DNA from: Theocolax elegans
Lineage: Eukaryota > Arthropoda > Insecta > Hymenoptera > Cerocephalidae
DNA length: 64,000 nucleotides
Direction of reading: 5' to 3'
NCBI GenBank assembly: GCA_026168455.1
Contig: CM047428.1
Span: 813,501-877,500, forward strand
The position numbers were made by a program, and so were the translations under genes. Positions 23,591-34,688 of this stretch are shown here, piece by piece (the first letter of the stretch is position 1; the number at the start of each line of letters is the position of its first letter). The notes beneath the pieces were generated by a model. It worked only from the letters and a program-made list of their open reading frames with translations. It ran no database searches and had not been told where the DNA came from.

Positions 23591-25722
23591 AAATATTATC
23601 TTGCGGTGAATCAATCTTTTAATGTTTTATACTTCGAAGACTCTGTTACACTAACATGTAACTAATGTTTACATCAATATGTTTAATTCAGGTTAAATGT
23701 AAGAAACAGTTGTATCATATGCTTCAGTTTATTTTATAATTTGAATCTTACGATGTTGACGTAAACAATAAAATATAGCTCAATTGCTGGTGTATATAGA
23801 ATAAAATACTTTGGAAAAGAAGATCGAAGATTCAAACCTCCGGGAGGTAATATTTCTTAATTAATAATTTTTTATTACAAATTATACATATTTTATGTTA
23901 GAAACCCAGGAAAATTGAGGATCCTGCTCATTAGCCACGATTATGCCAAGATTTTACAAGTAAATATTTTCCAATGACTTTTACATGAAATTTTTTTCTA
24001 CGCGTAGAGAGAAAGAGAGAGAGAGAGAGAGAGAGGGGGGAAGGGAGAGACGGTGGATGCAGGGAAAGAAACAGAACGGATGGCTCTTAACGATTATCCA
24101 GGTTCAGCTGGAGCTTGTCTCTGAAAAGTGGGCTGGTAGTGGGGTGAGCGCTGGTGTAGCTCACACTCGGTTCCTGCGCGTGTAAAACAGGATCAAACTT
24201 TCTCGCACGACGGTGCACGGGTGTCGCCGCTCTCTGCACAATGCCACACCCCGGCATCCACCGTGATGGAGTGTGCCACCGACTCGACGACGGATGGCCT
24301 CGACCTTTTATTACCCTTTGCCCCCCAACTTCTCTCAAACTCTTCTCACTCGGATTTTACGTAACTTATGCAATTGATTTCATTTTCCTAAAAAAAAAAC
24401 CCATCCCGTTCAATTTTAATCGATACGCATATTTTTTTGATAATTATGTATAATTGTTCTTAATGTTAGTTTAATGAAGGTTAAAGAAAGGTATATGAAA
24501 TAGTTCAAATTTTAATTTTCATCGACATCTTCTGTAGAACATTGATTTCTTTTGCAATTATCAATGTCGATTCGGTATCTCGGTAGAAATTCGGGTGTTT
24601 TTATGGTTTTTGAGTATAGGAATAGCTAGTAATTAACATAAAAAAATGTTTAATTTATACTTAACGAAATTTTTTCTATTTATAATGGTTTATTAAAATA
24701 CACAAAATCTTCCTATATTTTTACAAGTATCCATCGCACATTTCATCATTCATTTAATATTTAGTAGAGAGTAAATATTAGACTTACTGTATTAATAAAC
24801 AATTAATATTAACAATTTAAATAAATAAATAATTGAAGATAATTAAAGTAAAGTTTTCTTGTATAAAGTCTAGATTTCAAATATTTTATACGCTTCCACG
24901 AATATTATTAGTTCGTAATATTTTTTGTATTAGTCTCCAGCATACACAATATTATCGCTTAGTCATTTAATAATTAAACATTACAAATTAGTGAAATTTT
25001 GTATATATAAATTAATACTTATAAATTGTTCGAGCTCATCACGTTCTAAACTATTTAAGTACGTTTAATTTTGCAAATAAATGAACAATTCAATATAAAT
25101 ATATAAATAAACGAATTGATCTTTACCTCGATCTCGAGAAGTGTACAATTTGTTTCGACGGTTTATTAAAACGAAACGGAAACGTTTTATACGAAATTTT
25201 CTTTGATATATCTACAAAAAGAATCATAAAAATTTTGTTTAAAATGTCAAAATAGGTTAGTGAAAAGAGATATAACTACGGCTTAAATAACAGCGGTACA
25301 AAAATATATATTTACTCGCTCTGTAAATTTTTATACTTTTAATTTTCGCCGCCCCGCTTAGACTATTCGAACGCATTGTCCGACTGCACTCACACTCGGA
25401 CTACTGAAATTTCAAACGTTACATTTTCCTTCTTTCTTTCTCTTTCTTCCTGTTATTTTTTTTTATTTTTATTTTTTATTTTTTATTAAGTAGTGTAAAA
25501 ATGTGCTGCAGCGAGGTACAAATATTCAACAAAATAATTGTTGTAAAAATTTTACTTTTTTATCGTTATGAAAACAGTTACCCTACATATGTGTGTATAT
25601 ATACCGTAATTTAAATATTTAACGTTTACGTTTAAAAACGCTGTTTTGTGCATAATTTGAAAAGGAATGCTAGTGTTATAAGAAAATAAAAATGTTGTTC
25701 GTTAATTTATGTATCGTAAAAA
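23591..25722. repeat. tandem duplication, unit 2
   Basis: Direct copy of 21501-23590, longer mainly because of an AT-rich insertion of about 36 bp near 24791-24827. It ends at TTATGTATCGTAAAAAA, after which the sequence is unique. The pairs of 60-80-codon frames in both units (21895-22363, 22248-21997, 23985-24453, 24338-24087) are copies of each other without a recognisable domain. Confidence 0.9.
24102..24143 (+). other. possible 42-nt microexon, unit 2
   Basis: Identical to 22012-22053, with donor GTGAGC. Kept only as a candidate because both versions retain a valid splice donor. Confidence 0.15.
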
Positions 25723-25894
25723 ATAATTATTTATCAGACGTGAAACCCGAACGTGTGATATAATAGTTATTTATGCACTTAGGGAGTCACATAGACATTT
25801 ATTCCCGGGATGACAGTTGCTGCTTCCTCGCTTCAGCTTTTGGCAGCAATTCATCCAAAGGAATAATCGCCTTTTACTTCCGAACTATGCATAT

Positions 25895-26152
25895 ACAATT
25901 TTTCACCCTGATCATTTGAAAAGTCACTTTTTGCAAAAACAATTTATTTTTTTAATTTCTAAATTTTTTAATATTGTAAATTTTTTTGATATTTTACACT
26001 AAGTGTTTAAAACAAAATAGAGGGTCTAAGATGAAAAAAATGGGTGTACGGGGAATAAAATGATCGAAGGAATAAAATGCAATTTTACTCCACTCGTAGA
26101 GGTTAATAAAATACATTTTTTAGATGATCAGGGTGAAAATGAAATATGTACC
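25895..26152. mobile_element. small MITE with CACCCTGATCAT ends
   Basis: TTTTTCACCCTGATCATTT at about 25909 is answered by AGATGATCAGGGTGAAAAT near 26122. Weaker inverse similarity continues outward (ATGCATATACAA against ATATGTACCC). Confidence 0.5.
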
Positions 26153-26284
26153 CATTTTCTATATTGATTTCTATTTAAATAACGGCTAGTTTTCACGTGA
26201 ATACCGGTATTTATATTTATACTAAGGGCAATGATGTCTTTATTTTGCACAATTTAGTTTATTTATTAAACAAGAATAATTTTA

Positions 26285-26830
26285 TCATCTCTATTGACTC
26301 GGTCAGTAAATATTGAGCCAACTTACGACACCTGTAACTTTTTTCTCTGAACTTTTTTCAATTTATTCATAGCCAAATGTTAACTTTTCTTGTCTTTAAA
26401 ATATCCTTAAATTTTCAGACTTGGGATTTAAGCTATGTAAAAAACTTAACATTTATCTTCCCTACCCTACAACCCGAGCTAAATAAAGAATTTAATAATA
26501 AATAATAATATATGACAATATTTGAGAAAGTAAGAGAAGTCATGTCTTTGTTTACGATAATAATTGACCCCGGTGCAAAATATAAGAGTTAAAAATATAA
26601 TCGGATTTCCGAGAAACTCCTTACCAGGAAGGGTTCCTTATTGATTTTTTATACTTCTGGTGAGAGACTTCTTGGAAATGCGATCAAATTTTAGAGAGGT
26701 GAATTGTTTGTAAACAAAGGGGCGCATCTCCTCGTACTTTCTTCAAATACTGTCATATTTTAAAATTTATATTTTAAATTATTTGTTTAATTCGGTTGAT
26801 AAGGTAGGAATGATAAAAGTTTACTTTTGT
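26285..26830. mobile_element. fold-back element of the GATAAGGTAGG family
   Basis: GTTGATAAGGTAGGAATGAT (26802 on) is the same terminal block seen at 54797, 59140 and 63020. The interior is palindromic: GAAGTCATGTCTTTGTTTAC answers GTAAACAAAGGGGCGCATCT across 26540-26740. No coding sequence. Confidence 0.5.
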
Positions 26831-26920
26831 ATGATGTTTTGGTTTATCTTAATTAACTATATTTGTTTAACTTAATATAGTTTTTTCGTTTTTAACACGG
26901 TCGGTGAAAATTGACTTTTT

Positions 26921-27730
26921 CAACCAAGTCGCATACCCGGTAAGTGACCCACCGAGCAATAAAAGATAATCATTACATTTATTTAAAAAAATACGCGATT
27001 TTATGTAAAACCCGAATACAGAAAGGCAGTAGATAATTAAATAATAACTAAATAAAAATGTATGCACCGAAAAATCACGGAAAATCGCACATTTTCGGTG
27101 CAGAAATTTTGTAGGGTGTCTTTGGGGCCTTTGTTTTTAGGGAAACTTTGTAAAATAACTTATTATTTATATTATATCTAGTGCTTCTGTATTCGGGTTT
27201 TGCATAAAATTGCGTATTATTTTTTTAAGGATGTTCTATCGTTACGTCAAAGTTAACAGAATTTAATGAAATTGAAGTATATTATTTGTAAGAGTGTCAG
27301 AAATGTCTATGAATTTTTTCAATATTTTTTTCCGCGCAAATTTTGAAGACATGCGACATAGAAGTTGACTTCTTATACATAGGCTCATATGGAGACTCGG
27401 AAAAAATGTGATTGACTTAGAGTGCGATTGATGAAAAGTGTACAAAATTTAATAAAAAACTAGAAACATCACAAGTGAATATAAATAAAGCGGTATGCAA
27501 AATTTGAACCCATGTCACCGCGCAAAAGTTAAAGAAATTATTGAAAACATTAACAAAAAGTCAAGTTCATGAGCCGTGCGGGGAGCTGCGCGGTCATAGC
27601 AACGGTGTGTGCGGAGAGAGAGGAGACTCCCTTTCTTCTCCGTACGGCAAGACACCATAGAACATCCTTAAATAAATGTGATGATTATCTTTTTTTGCTC
27701 GGTCCGTAACCTACCGGGTATGCCACCCCT
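26921..27730. mobile_element. fold-back element containing a nested MITE
   Basis: The arm 26921-26984 (GCATACCCGGTAAGTGACCC, GAGCAATAAAAGATAATCAT) is answered by 27672-27730 (ATGATTATCTTTTTTTGCTC, CTACCGGGTATGCCAC). An inner pair (AAAACCCGAATACAGAA near 27008, TTCTGTATTCGGGTTTT near 27185) lies on the left side. A separate element, 27227-27669, is inserted inside. Confidence 0.6.
27227..27669. mobile_element. 443-bp MITE with AAGGATGTTCTAT ends
   Basis: It begins AAGGATGTTCTATCGT and ends ACCATAGAACATCCTT, a 13-bp perfect terminal inverted repeat. The interior has no gene; a GC-richer patch (GAGCTGCGCGGTCATAGCAA) lies near 27585. Confidence 0.6.
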
Positions 27731-28906
27731 TTAACAGAATATTTAAAAAAATTAAATTCGCGATTTTCATCAGTTAAAACGTTTGTAAATACTGGAATAA
27801 ATCGTAGTTATAAGCCTACTTTAGAAATCAAATTGAAATTAAAATAACGCATCTATTCACAAGAAACAAGAAATATTTCAATCATAATTTTTTAACGTAT
27901 TGTATCAAAATTAAATAACGTATATATTAAGCTGTATCGTACTGTTCTTAAAACTAAAAAAACGTCTAGCAAGCCTAAATTTGAATGTGCGTATTAGGAA
28001 AAAAAGTACTGTAAGCGAAAAAAGAAATGTTATCGAGATGTAATTGAAATTTTCTTATAATATACGGAGAATAACAACATTTCCATTAACGAATCTCAAG
28101 AGTGAATATAAGTTTGACGGTTCGCGTGTTCCCGTATACGTCCTTGAACTGAAAATAAGAACGCAACACTGTCCCGTCGATCCTACACGGAGAGAGGTAA
28201 GAGAGAAAAACTTGGAGACGCCCAAAATCCGGGAAATTAAAAAGCCTTGGGGAAAGTTTCGACTTTTATAAAAGTCGAAACAAACCTTATGGGACGGGTG
28301 TAGTAAGAAAACTTGGCGTCGAACGAGAAGGAAGAGGAAAAAAAAGGTACATCAGTGTCAAACTCGAGTAACGAACGACGCGCGAATACCGTTTGTATAG
28401 ATTTAAAAAGGATCTAAAAGGAACGGAGAAAGAGAGAAAGAGAGAGGACGCACGTACTGCGCGATTGAAAATGAAAACGAAGGAGCGTGGACTTTGCAGT
28501 ATTCATGACACCGCTGCCAGATGTTGCGCGCAAAGTATACCGATTTTTCTACCAACCCTCTCTTTTACGGCTATCCTCCTTCACTTTCTACCTCCTTCTT
28601 TTTTTTATACCTCTTGTTTTCCACCTCTGGGTTTATGAATTTTTAGTTTACTCTCCTCCACGTTCTCTGCATCATCCAAGATTCTTTTTTTAACGGCGAC
28701 ACGTATCGCTTTTATCGATTAATTTTTACTAATTCAGGGGGTGTGTTTCGACAAACTGTTTTGGGTGTCCTGCGAATTGAATTACGTGTAATAAATTGTT
28801 AGTTGATCGTTGGATTTGAATGGGACGATGACGATTAATTAAAAAATTGTTTATTGTCATATATGTACAAGAATAACACTACACAGTTTTCATTTTATGA
28901 ATATTA
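27731..28906. other. non-coding stretch with a possible donor site
   Basis: No supported gene. At 28108-28197 a codon-like stretch (VPVYVLELKIRTQHCPVD in frame) ends at GAGAG followed by GTAAGAGAG, a donor-like site. The upstream boundary is weak and no neighbour exon is seen. Pyrimidine-rich sequence follows at 28560-28690. Confidence 0.3.
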
Positions 28907-29679
28907 CACTCACAAAAATGTATTCTTGTGATCAGAGGATTGTCGTCTTAAATATGGCTCAAAAGGAAATATACTTGATAAGGTAAAGTACCCAGTACCG
29001 GGACACTTATGGAAAGTTAATATACTATATAACCACTGTTTCAACAATAAGAAATAAATAATTTAAAAACTTAATAATCTAATCGTTAATTAATTGTCTA
29101 TTTTATTGATTTTTTTAAAAGCGGTGGTTTATCCAAATGTTTTAATTAAAAAAATATGTTGTAAATAGCAGCGAGAAATCCGCAGTAGTGGGACGTCCTA
29201 TTTCAAAGAGGTCACAGAGTAGTGAAACATAATTCGGACGCAGTACTGGGACAATAGTTTCAAATGTGTTCCACTACTGCATTATGGAAACTGTAAGGGA
29301 GTAGTAGCGGGACATCATTTAACACCAAAATTCATGATCGTCATAACCTCAAAAAATTTATATTGCTGTTTATGCTAAATTTACAAATTAAACAAACACT
29401 TTTTTAATCAAATACATTAGTTAATCTAGTAAACGATACGAATTCATTCATAATTTTATTTTATTTACTGTTTATAGTATTAAATTTAACGTGTCCCACT
29501 ACTATAGTGCCAATTTTTCGCTTGTCCCAGTACAGGGTACTGTAGAATAGTGAGATATTGATTTTAATGGGATCTACTTGGTAATAGAAAAATCGTCTAA
29601 CATCAGCTGGATTTTCTTTTTAGCCATATTTGGAGCGACAATCCGCTAATGACAAGAATACGTTACATTTTTGTGAGTG
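28907..29679. mobile_element. 773-bp TA-flanked element with GTAGTGGGAC repeats
   Basis: The ends CACTCACAAAAATGTA and its inverse TACATTTTTGTGAGTG are bordered by TA (28905-28906, 29680-29681). Terminal similarity extends about 70 bp inward to AAATATGGCT. A second inner inverted pair is GTACCCAGTACCGGGACA / TGTCCCAGTACAGGGTAC-like (28988 and 29522). Between them the word AGTAGTGGGAC or close variants occurs repeatedly in both orientations (29184, 29217, 29242, 29274, 29306, 29490). No transposase. Confidence 0.7.
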
Positions 29680-30241
29680 TATCAATATTGAAAACCTATA
29701 CATATAAATAATATGAGTGAATTCTTTCAAGCTTTTTAGTTAACTCTTTCAGCCCTGAATTAATTTAGAATTTGTTTATATTTTTATTTATAATTTTATC
29801 CCCACAATTGTTTTTAAATATAGAATTAGTTAAACACCATCTTATTAATCTAAAAATTCTAATAAAATATTTCTTTTTTACTATTTTTAATAATTAACGT
29901 TAGAATTTGTTTAATTTAAAATTTTTCTTCTACTTACATTACAATATGTATATTGGGTCTGAAATGGTTAAGAATTTCAACATGATTTTTGGGTTGGAAA
30001 TATTGCTATTTTTCAGTTGAAAATTACCGTCACAACATCGCTTACTCAATTGCAATTAAAATAATAATTTTTATTATTAAACAATTGTTAAATAATTTTT
30101 TTAAAATTACGCGTAAAATAATGTTTGTTATTTAAATATTTCATAGCATACAGCAAAGAAAAAATGTAGCACCAAGTTTTTAATAGAGATTCTGGAACTA
30201 TTCCAAAATCTCTATATCTTACGTACTATTCTAATATACCA
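29680..30241. other. AT-rich non-coding stretch
   Basis: Low-complexity A/T sequence with no recognisable feature. Confidence 0.5.
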
Positions 30242-30245
30242 TTAA

Positions 30246-31104
30246 CCTTTAGAAGGCCTGAGTTTTGAAAAATTTGAAAATCGCATTTTTCTATAGGAAT
30301 GTGGTCTAAGGTCCCTGAGTTAGAGCCAAACTAAGTTGCGATGTTGGTGAGTCAGACCCCTTACGCCTAGAGGCGTATTCCGGTCCGGTACAGTAAGGCC
30401 AAATGTTGAAATTTTCAAAATTTCAGAAAAACGTTAAAATGCACAATTTATTTCATTTTCAGCTGTATTTAGGTTTTATCTGGTCATTCTGTATCAATAT
30501 TACTTGAAAAATATTACAAAGGGCGTATCAACTGGCGATATCTGAGTTTCTTTATTCTTTACATTTGAAAACTACACAACACAGACACACACATACACAC
30601 ACATACATATACACATACACATGGAATCAGGAGTTCGCCACGTTCACGTCATTGATTCTGGGTAAAGCCAAAAGCGAGCATGTTTACTAATTTTTTCCCT
30701 CAAACATTCTTTCGGGTTATTGCTAAACATAATTTTCAAACGAAATGGACATTTTGCAAATTTGACCTTCAAATGACCTTGACCCTGAGGTCATGAGGTC
30801 AATCCGACTTCAAATTCGGATTCAGCGACCCCAAAAACATGAGCATTCTGAATGAAAAATTGTTACTAGTGACTTCTGAAACTCTTACACATAATTTTCA
30901 AGTAGGATTGACATCGAAACTAGAAATTTCTTGGAAACTTAGCCATATTGCATCCCCCATTTTGAATTTAATATTTTTGGTTGTAAAATCATGTTTGGAG
31001 ACTTCGTTAACCCTCACACCTGAATTGAGTTATTTAAATGAAAAAAATTGAGTACATATAAAAAAAATGTTTACGCCTCTAGGCGTTTTCCGGCCCTCTA
31101 AAGG
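30246..31104. mobile_element. piggyBac-like non-autonomous element
   Basis: Flanked on both sides by TTAA (30242-30245 and 31105-31108), the invariant piggyBac target. The ends are CCTTTAGAAGGCC and, inverted, CCTTTAGAGGGCC. Subterminal blocks ACGCCTAGAGGCGTATTCCG (30365) and ACGCCTCTAGGCGTTTTCCG (31073) are themselves small palindromes. A CA-rich tract lies at 30580-30625. The 70-codon frame at 30839-31051 has no transposase features. Confidence 0.8.
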
Positions 31105-31109
31105 TTAAA

Positions 31110-31126
31110 TAACTAAAGGAAAATGA
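31110..31126 (+). repeat. upstream target-site duplication of the split SINE
   Basis: TAACTAAAGGAAAATGA lies directly before the 5' start of the SINE. Its exact partner is at 38933-38949. Confidence 0.75.
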
Positions 31127-31585
31127 CCGACGCGGTGACGGAATGGTGGAAACGCACCTCGGCCGATCGCGAAAGTTAAGCAGCGCTGAGCGCGGTTAGT
31201 ACTCGGATGGGAGACCATTCTCGTGTGGCTTTCGTGATCGGTTAGGTGCTTTTCACATTCCACAACGCGAGCGGGAGGTGTGGAACGTTCTGTTTCGGTG
31301 TCATGGCTTATGCAATGCGACTTTGACACCCAAGCAGTATATTTCGAAGACACCGGGCCAACTCGGGTGAGGTTTCCCTGCTTCACAGGTTTCCTTCTCC
31401 CACAGGCAAAACCCCGGGCAAATGCGAGATGGTTGGGGATTAAAACAAAAAAAAAAAAGGTTGGGAAAAAGCACCCATACAGAGGTGGTGGGTGACCGCC
31501 GTTAAAGTCCTCCAGGCGGCAGGAACGGACAAACGGCAGGAAGTACCAGAAAAATAGCTCAAATCAGTGAATATTAAAAAAAAAA
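31127..31585 (+). mobile_element. 5S rRNA-derived SINE (SINE3 type)
   Basis: The head (31127 to about 31245) contains CCGATCGCGAAAGTTAAGCA, GCGCGGTTAGTACTCGGATG and GGGAGACC, in 5S rRNA order, forming the RNA polymerase III internal promoter. The body is shared with the minus-strand SINE at 12643-13086, and the tail is A-rich (31575-31585). Its downstream target-site duplication is not here but 7.3 kb away, because another element is inserted at the end of the tail. Confidence 0.85.
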
Positions 31586-32334
31586 CTAGGGGGGCCGAGC
31601 CCCCCTGCGCGCGCATCGCGCGCAAGTTTCTGTTCTCAGGCTGCGCCTAGAAATTACAATGTTATTAATAATATGTAAACGTTAATCATTTCTTTTTTTT
31701 AATAATTAAATAAATTAAGAAAAATTAAGAAAAAAGTAATTATAATATTTGAAAAGACAAATATATTTAAGTAATATAAAATCAATATATTCTTAGAATT
31801 CGCGGACACAATAAATTCGTTATGTTTATTTAACGTTCAAGTCCAAATTTTTCAAGTTTAAAAACAAAGTTTTTTGTTTAATTTTATTTAAAAATTTTAA
31901 TTAAATTTTAATTTAAAATTTTAGAATAATTTGGACATATTGAAAACATGCTTTACAGGGTTTGACGTTTAGATTATTTTAAAAATTTTATTTTTGTGTG
32001 TGGTAAATATTTTTTACTGTTTTATATTTTTATATCAAATTTTGTTATAAAAATATTAGTTTTTTTAATATATAAAACTTTTTATTATAATTCTTTTTTT
32101 TTATTCGATATTTTGTATTAAAAAAAAATTTGAAAATCAAATTGGGATACGGAATGCTGATGGCACTATTTAAACGGACAATAAATATAACGGATAGTTA
32201 GTTTATTTATTTTATTGTGTATATAAAATTATGTATATACATTATGTATATATATATGTATATTACGTATACACATAGTTTTTATATGATTTTCATGAAG
32301 TTTTACTGTATGATAATGATATTAGTTATTCTAA

Positions 32335-34688
32335 TATAGTTCAGTGAGCATTACAGGATGAATAGCAGAAGCTCTTGTCCAGTATTTGTCCAATGTTGGC
32401 AGGGTTTGCAAATACTAAGAAATATAAAACTATTTTGGATGGTAAATAATTTTTATTTATTACTAGTTAATTTATTATTGGATAGAGTTTATATTTTATT
32501 TATATTTGAAAAGATTAAGTTGCCGGGTAAGTTGTTAATACTAGTAATATTTATTTTTTTAACATTTTATTATATTTTAAATTATACATTATAATTAAAT
32601 ATTAAAGATAATTTATATAAGATAATTAGGCAATTACAGGAGTTAATTCACCTACTAGTCAATTTTAATATAAGAAGTAACAATGTAGTAACTGGAACAA
32701 TAATGGTTCAATTCAACATAACCACGAGCCTCTTGTTTGGTATTGGGGATAGTTTTGGCGATGTTTAATCTTTCTCAAGGTTGATCTGTATACATTAACG
32801 GTTTGTAACATTTTATTATTACATTTTTATTTATTTTAAATTACATTAAGTTTGCATTTAATGTTGTATTTATTATTTTACTATTAAAGTTCTTATTATG
32901 TAATAATAAATACAATAATTTAAAAGAACGGCACTTATAATTATTAAGACCGAGAAACATATTCAGTGTAAATATATAAATTCACATAGATATTAATTTT
33001 GAAATAAGCTTATAGAATTTATAATTAAGCACAGTATAATTTTATTTAACATATATAACAATTGTTAAATTATGTAATTATGCAATATTAATTAAAGTGT
33101 TTTTGCGAACATCATTAAGATTTTCAATCCATTAACTGATGTTTAATATGTTATTTCTAACAACTTTTATTACTTAATGTGATATTTTTTATGTTTTGAA
33201 TATAGCTTTATTTTCTATTACAATATAATAGGTTTTTCTTTTTATTTTATATTTACAGAAGTAGTGCTGATACAAGTTCAAACGAAGGTTTCTTAGCTAG
33301 TATAGTTACGGTGGTGCTCCGCAATCATTGCCAACGTTCCAACATCCTAGTCATTCGTTTTGAAAGTAAACGGTTTCACTCAACAAGTCATAAATATCAT
33401 TCACGTTGTTTAAAAGGTAAGATATTAAAAAACCTTGAATTTACTTTTTGTAACTAAGTTATAAATTCTTGATGTGATGATGATTATTTAATATGTTTTC
33501 TTTTCTTAGCTAAAGAAATCATGTTGATATTAATCATGTTGTTATATTCATTATTTATAAAATTTACATAAAGTCATTCACTTTAGAATTCATGGAATCT
33601 CTTTTTATTTCAGAGCGTAAAAACTTGGTATAGAGAAGTTACAAGAGGTGAACACACTCTTCCAATTTTGGTCATTTTTCTTAAAGGAGAATTTCAATTG
33701 CACTATGTACGAAGAGTTTAGGACAATAGCTTATGAAGATGTATGTGAAGGATATTGTTATGGGTTTAAGTGTAAGTGTCTGTTTTGATTTTATAATTAC
33801 GGTATAGAACAAAATTCAGACCACAACTTTATAAAGATTTTCAAGTGGAAACAGTGAAAAATTATAAAAGTGGTACGTGCATTTATTACATAAGATATAT
33901 TCAGAATTTTTAGATAGAAATTGTATTTTACGGTACAAATAAAATTTATACTTTGAAATTGTTATATTAAAATATTTATTAAAAATCTTAAGATAGATTA
34001 CAATGTAATTGTCTATTAACAGGTATATTATTTTATACATACATATATTATTTTTTTAGAAAGAAAAGTATGGCTTAAACATTTTTGGAGAAGGAGAAGG
34101 AGAGTATAAAACATTTTTAAATTGTCCTTTGTACATCAAAAGTATTGTAATGTAAGTTTTTATTATAGCATAAAAGAAAATAATTTTTTACTTTTTGTAA
34201 AATAATTGTAAAATAATTCATTTATTTTAAAGATGAGTATGAAAGTGTAGTGCATTTAAATGATGAAGTCATACTAGTTGGGTACCTGAATTTCAAAAAA
34301 GTACGCCTTCAAAACAAAAATGTTAGATAGGAATCATTTTTGTAACAATGATAATAATTTCAATATTTATTTTTCATTTTTTACATAAATATAATTAATT
34401 TTAGAATGGTGTACAAAATTTGACACTTCAAGAAAGACTGAAAAATTGGCGGTTAAGGCGACTTGACTATATTTCTGAAATAGTTGGACCAGATTTACAA
34501 GATGGTAGCAATTTATCTGATGACGAAAATGATGAACCGGAGAAAGATATTAAAGACTTACATATAACAAATACTGATAAAAGAAAATGATATTACATCA
34601 ACAATAATTATACAATAGAAGTCAACTTTTTAACGTTTTTTCATATTTTTTTGATTACTTTAACCGATTTTCTATGTTTATCTTCGAA
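32335..34688 (+). repeat. 2.35-kb direct repeat, copy 1 (LARP1-derived)
   Basis: It starts TATAGTTCAGTGAGCATTAC and ends TATGTTTATCTTCGAA, and is repeated at 35954-38324. It contains decayed exons and introns of a LARP1-type gene. Copies differ mainly by one-base indels. Confidence 0.85.
33259..34590 (+). pseudogene. larp: LARP1-type DM15 region, decayed copy 1
   Basis: LARP1 proteins bind mRNA 5' ends through a C-terminal DM15 region. Exon A (33259-33416, after TTTACAG, before GTAAGA) holds the family string around FQHPSH and HHKYHS, but a one-T loss breaks the frame. Exon B (33614-33872) encodes, across a frameshift and a TGA, the helical repeats with NTLFQFWSFFLK, YEEFRTIAYED and KFRPQLYKDF-like text. 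Exon C (34060-34151) keeps YGL then KHFW in shifted frames. The last exon (34405-34590) is open to a TGA and ends in the acidic LSDDENDEPEKD tail. Intron junctions are intact, so this is a DNA-level copy and not a retrocopy. Confidence 0.75.
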
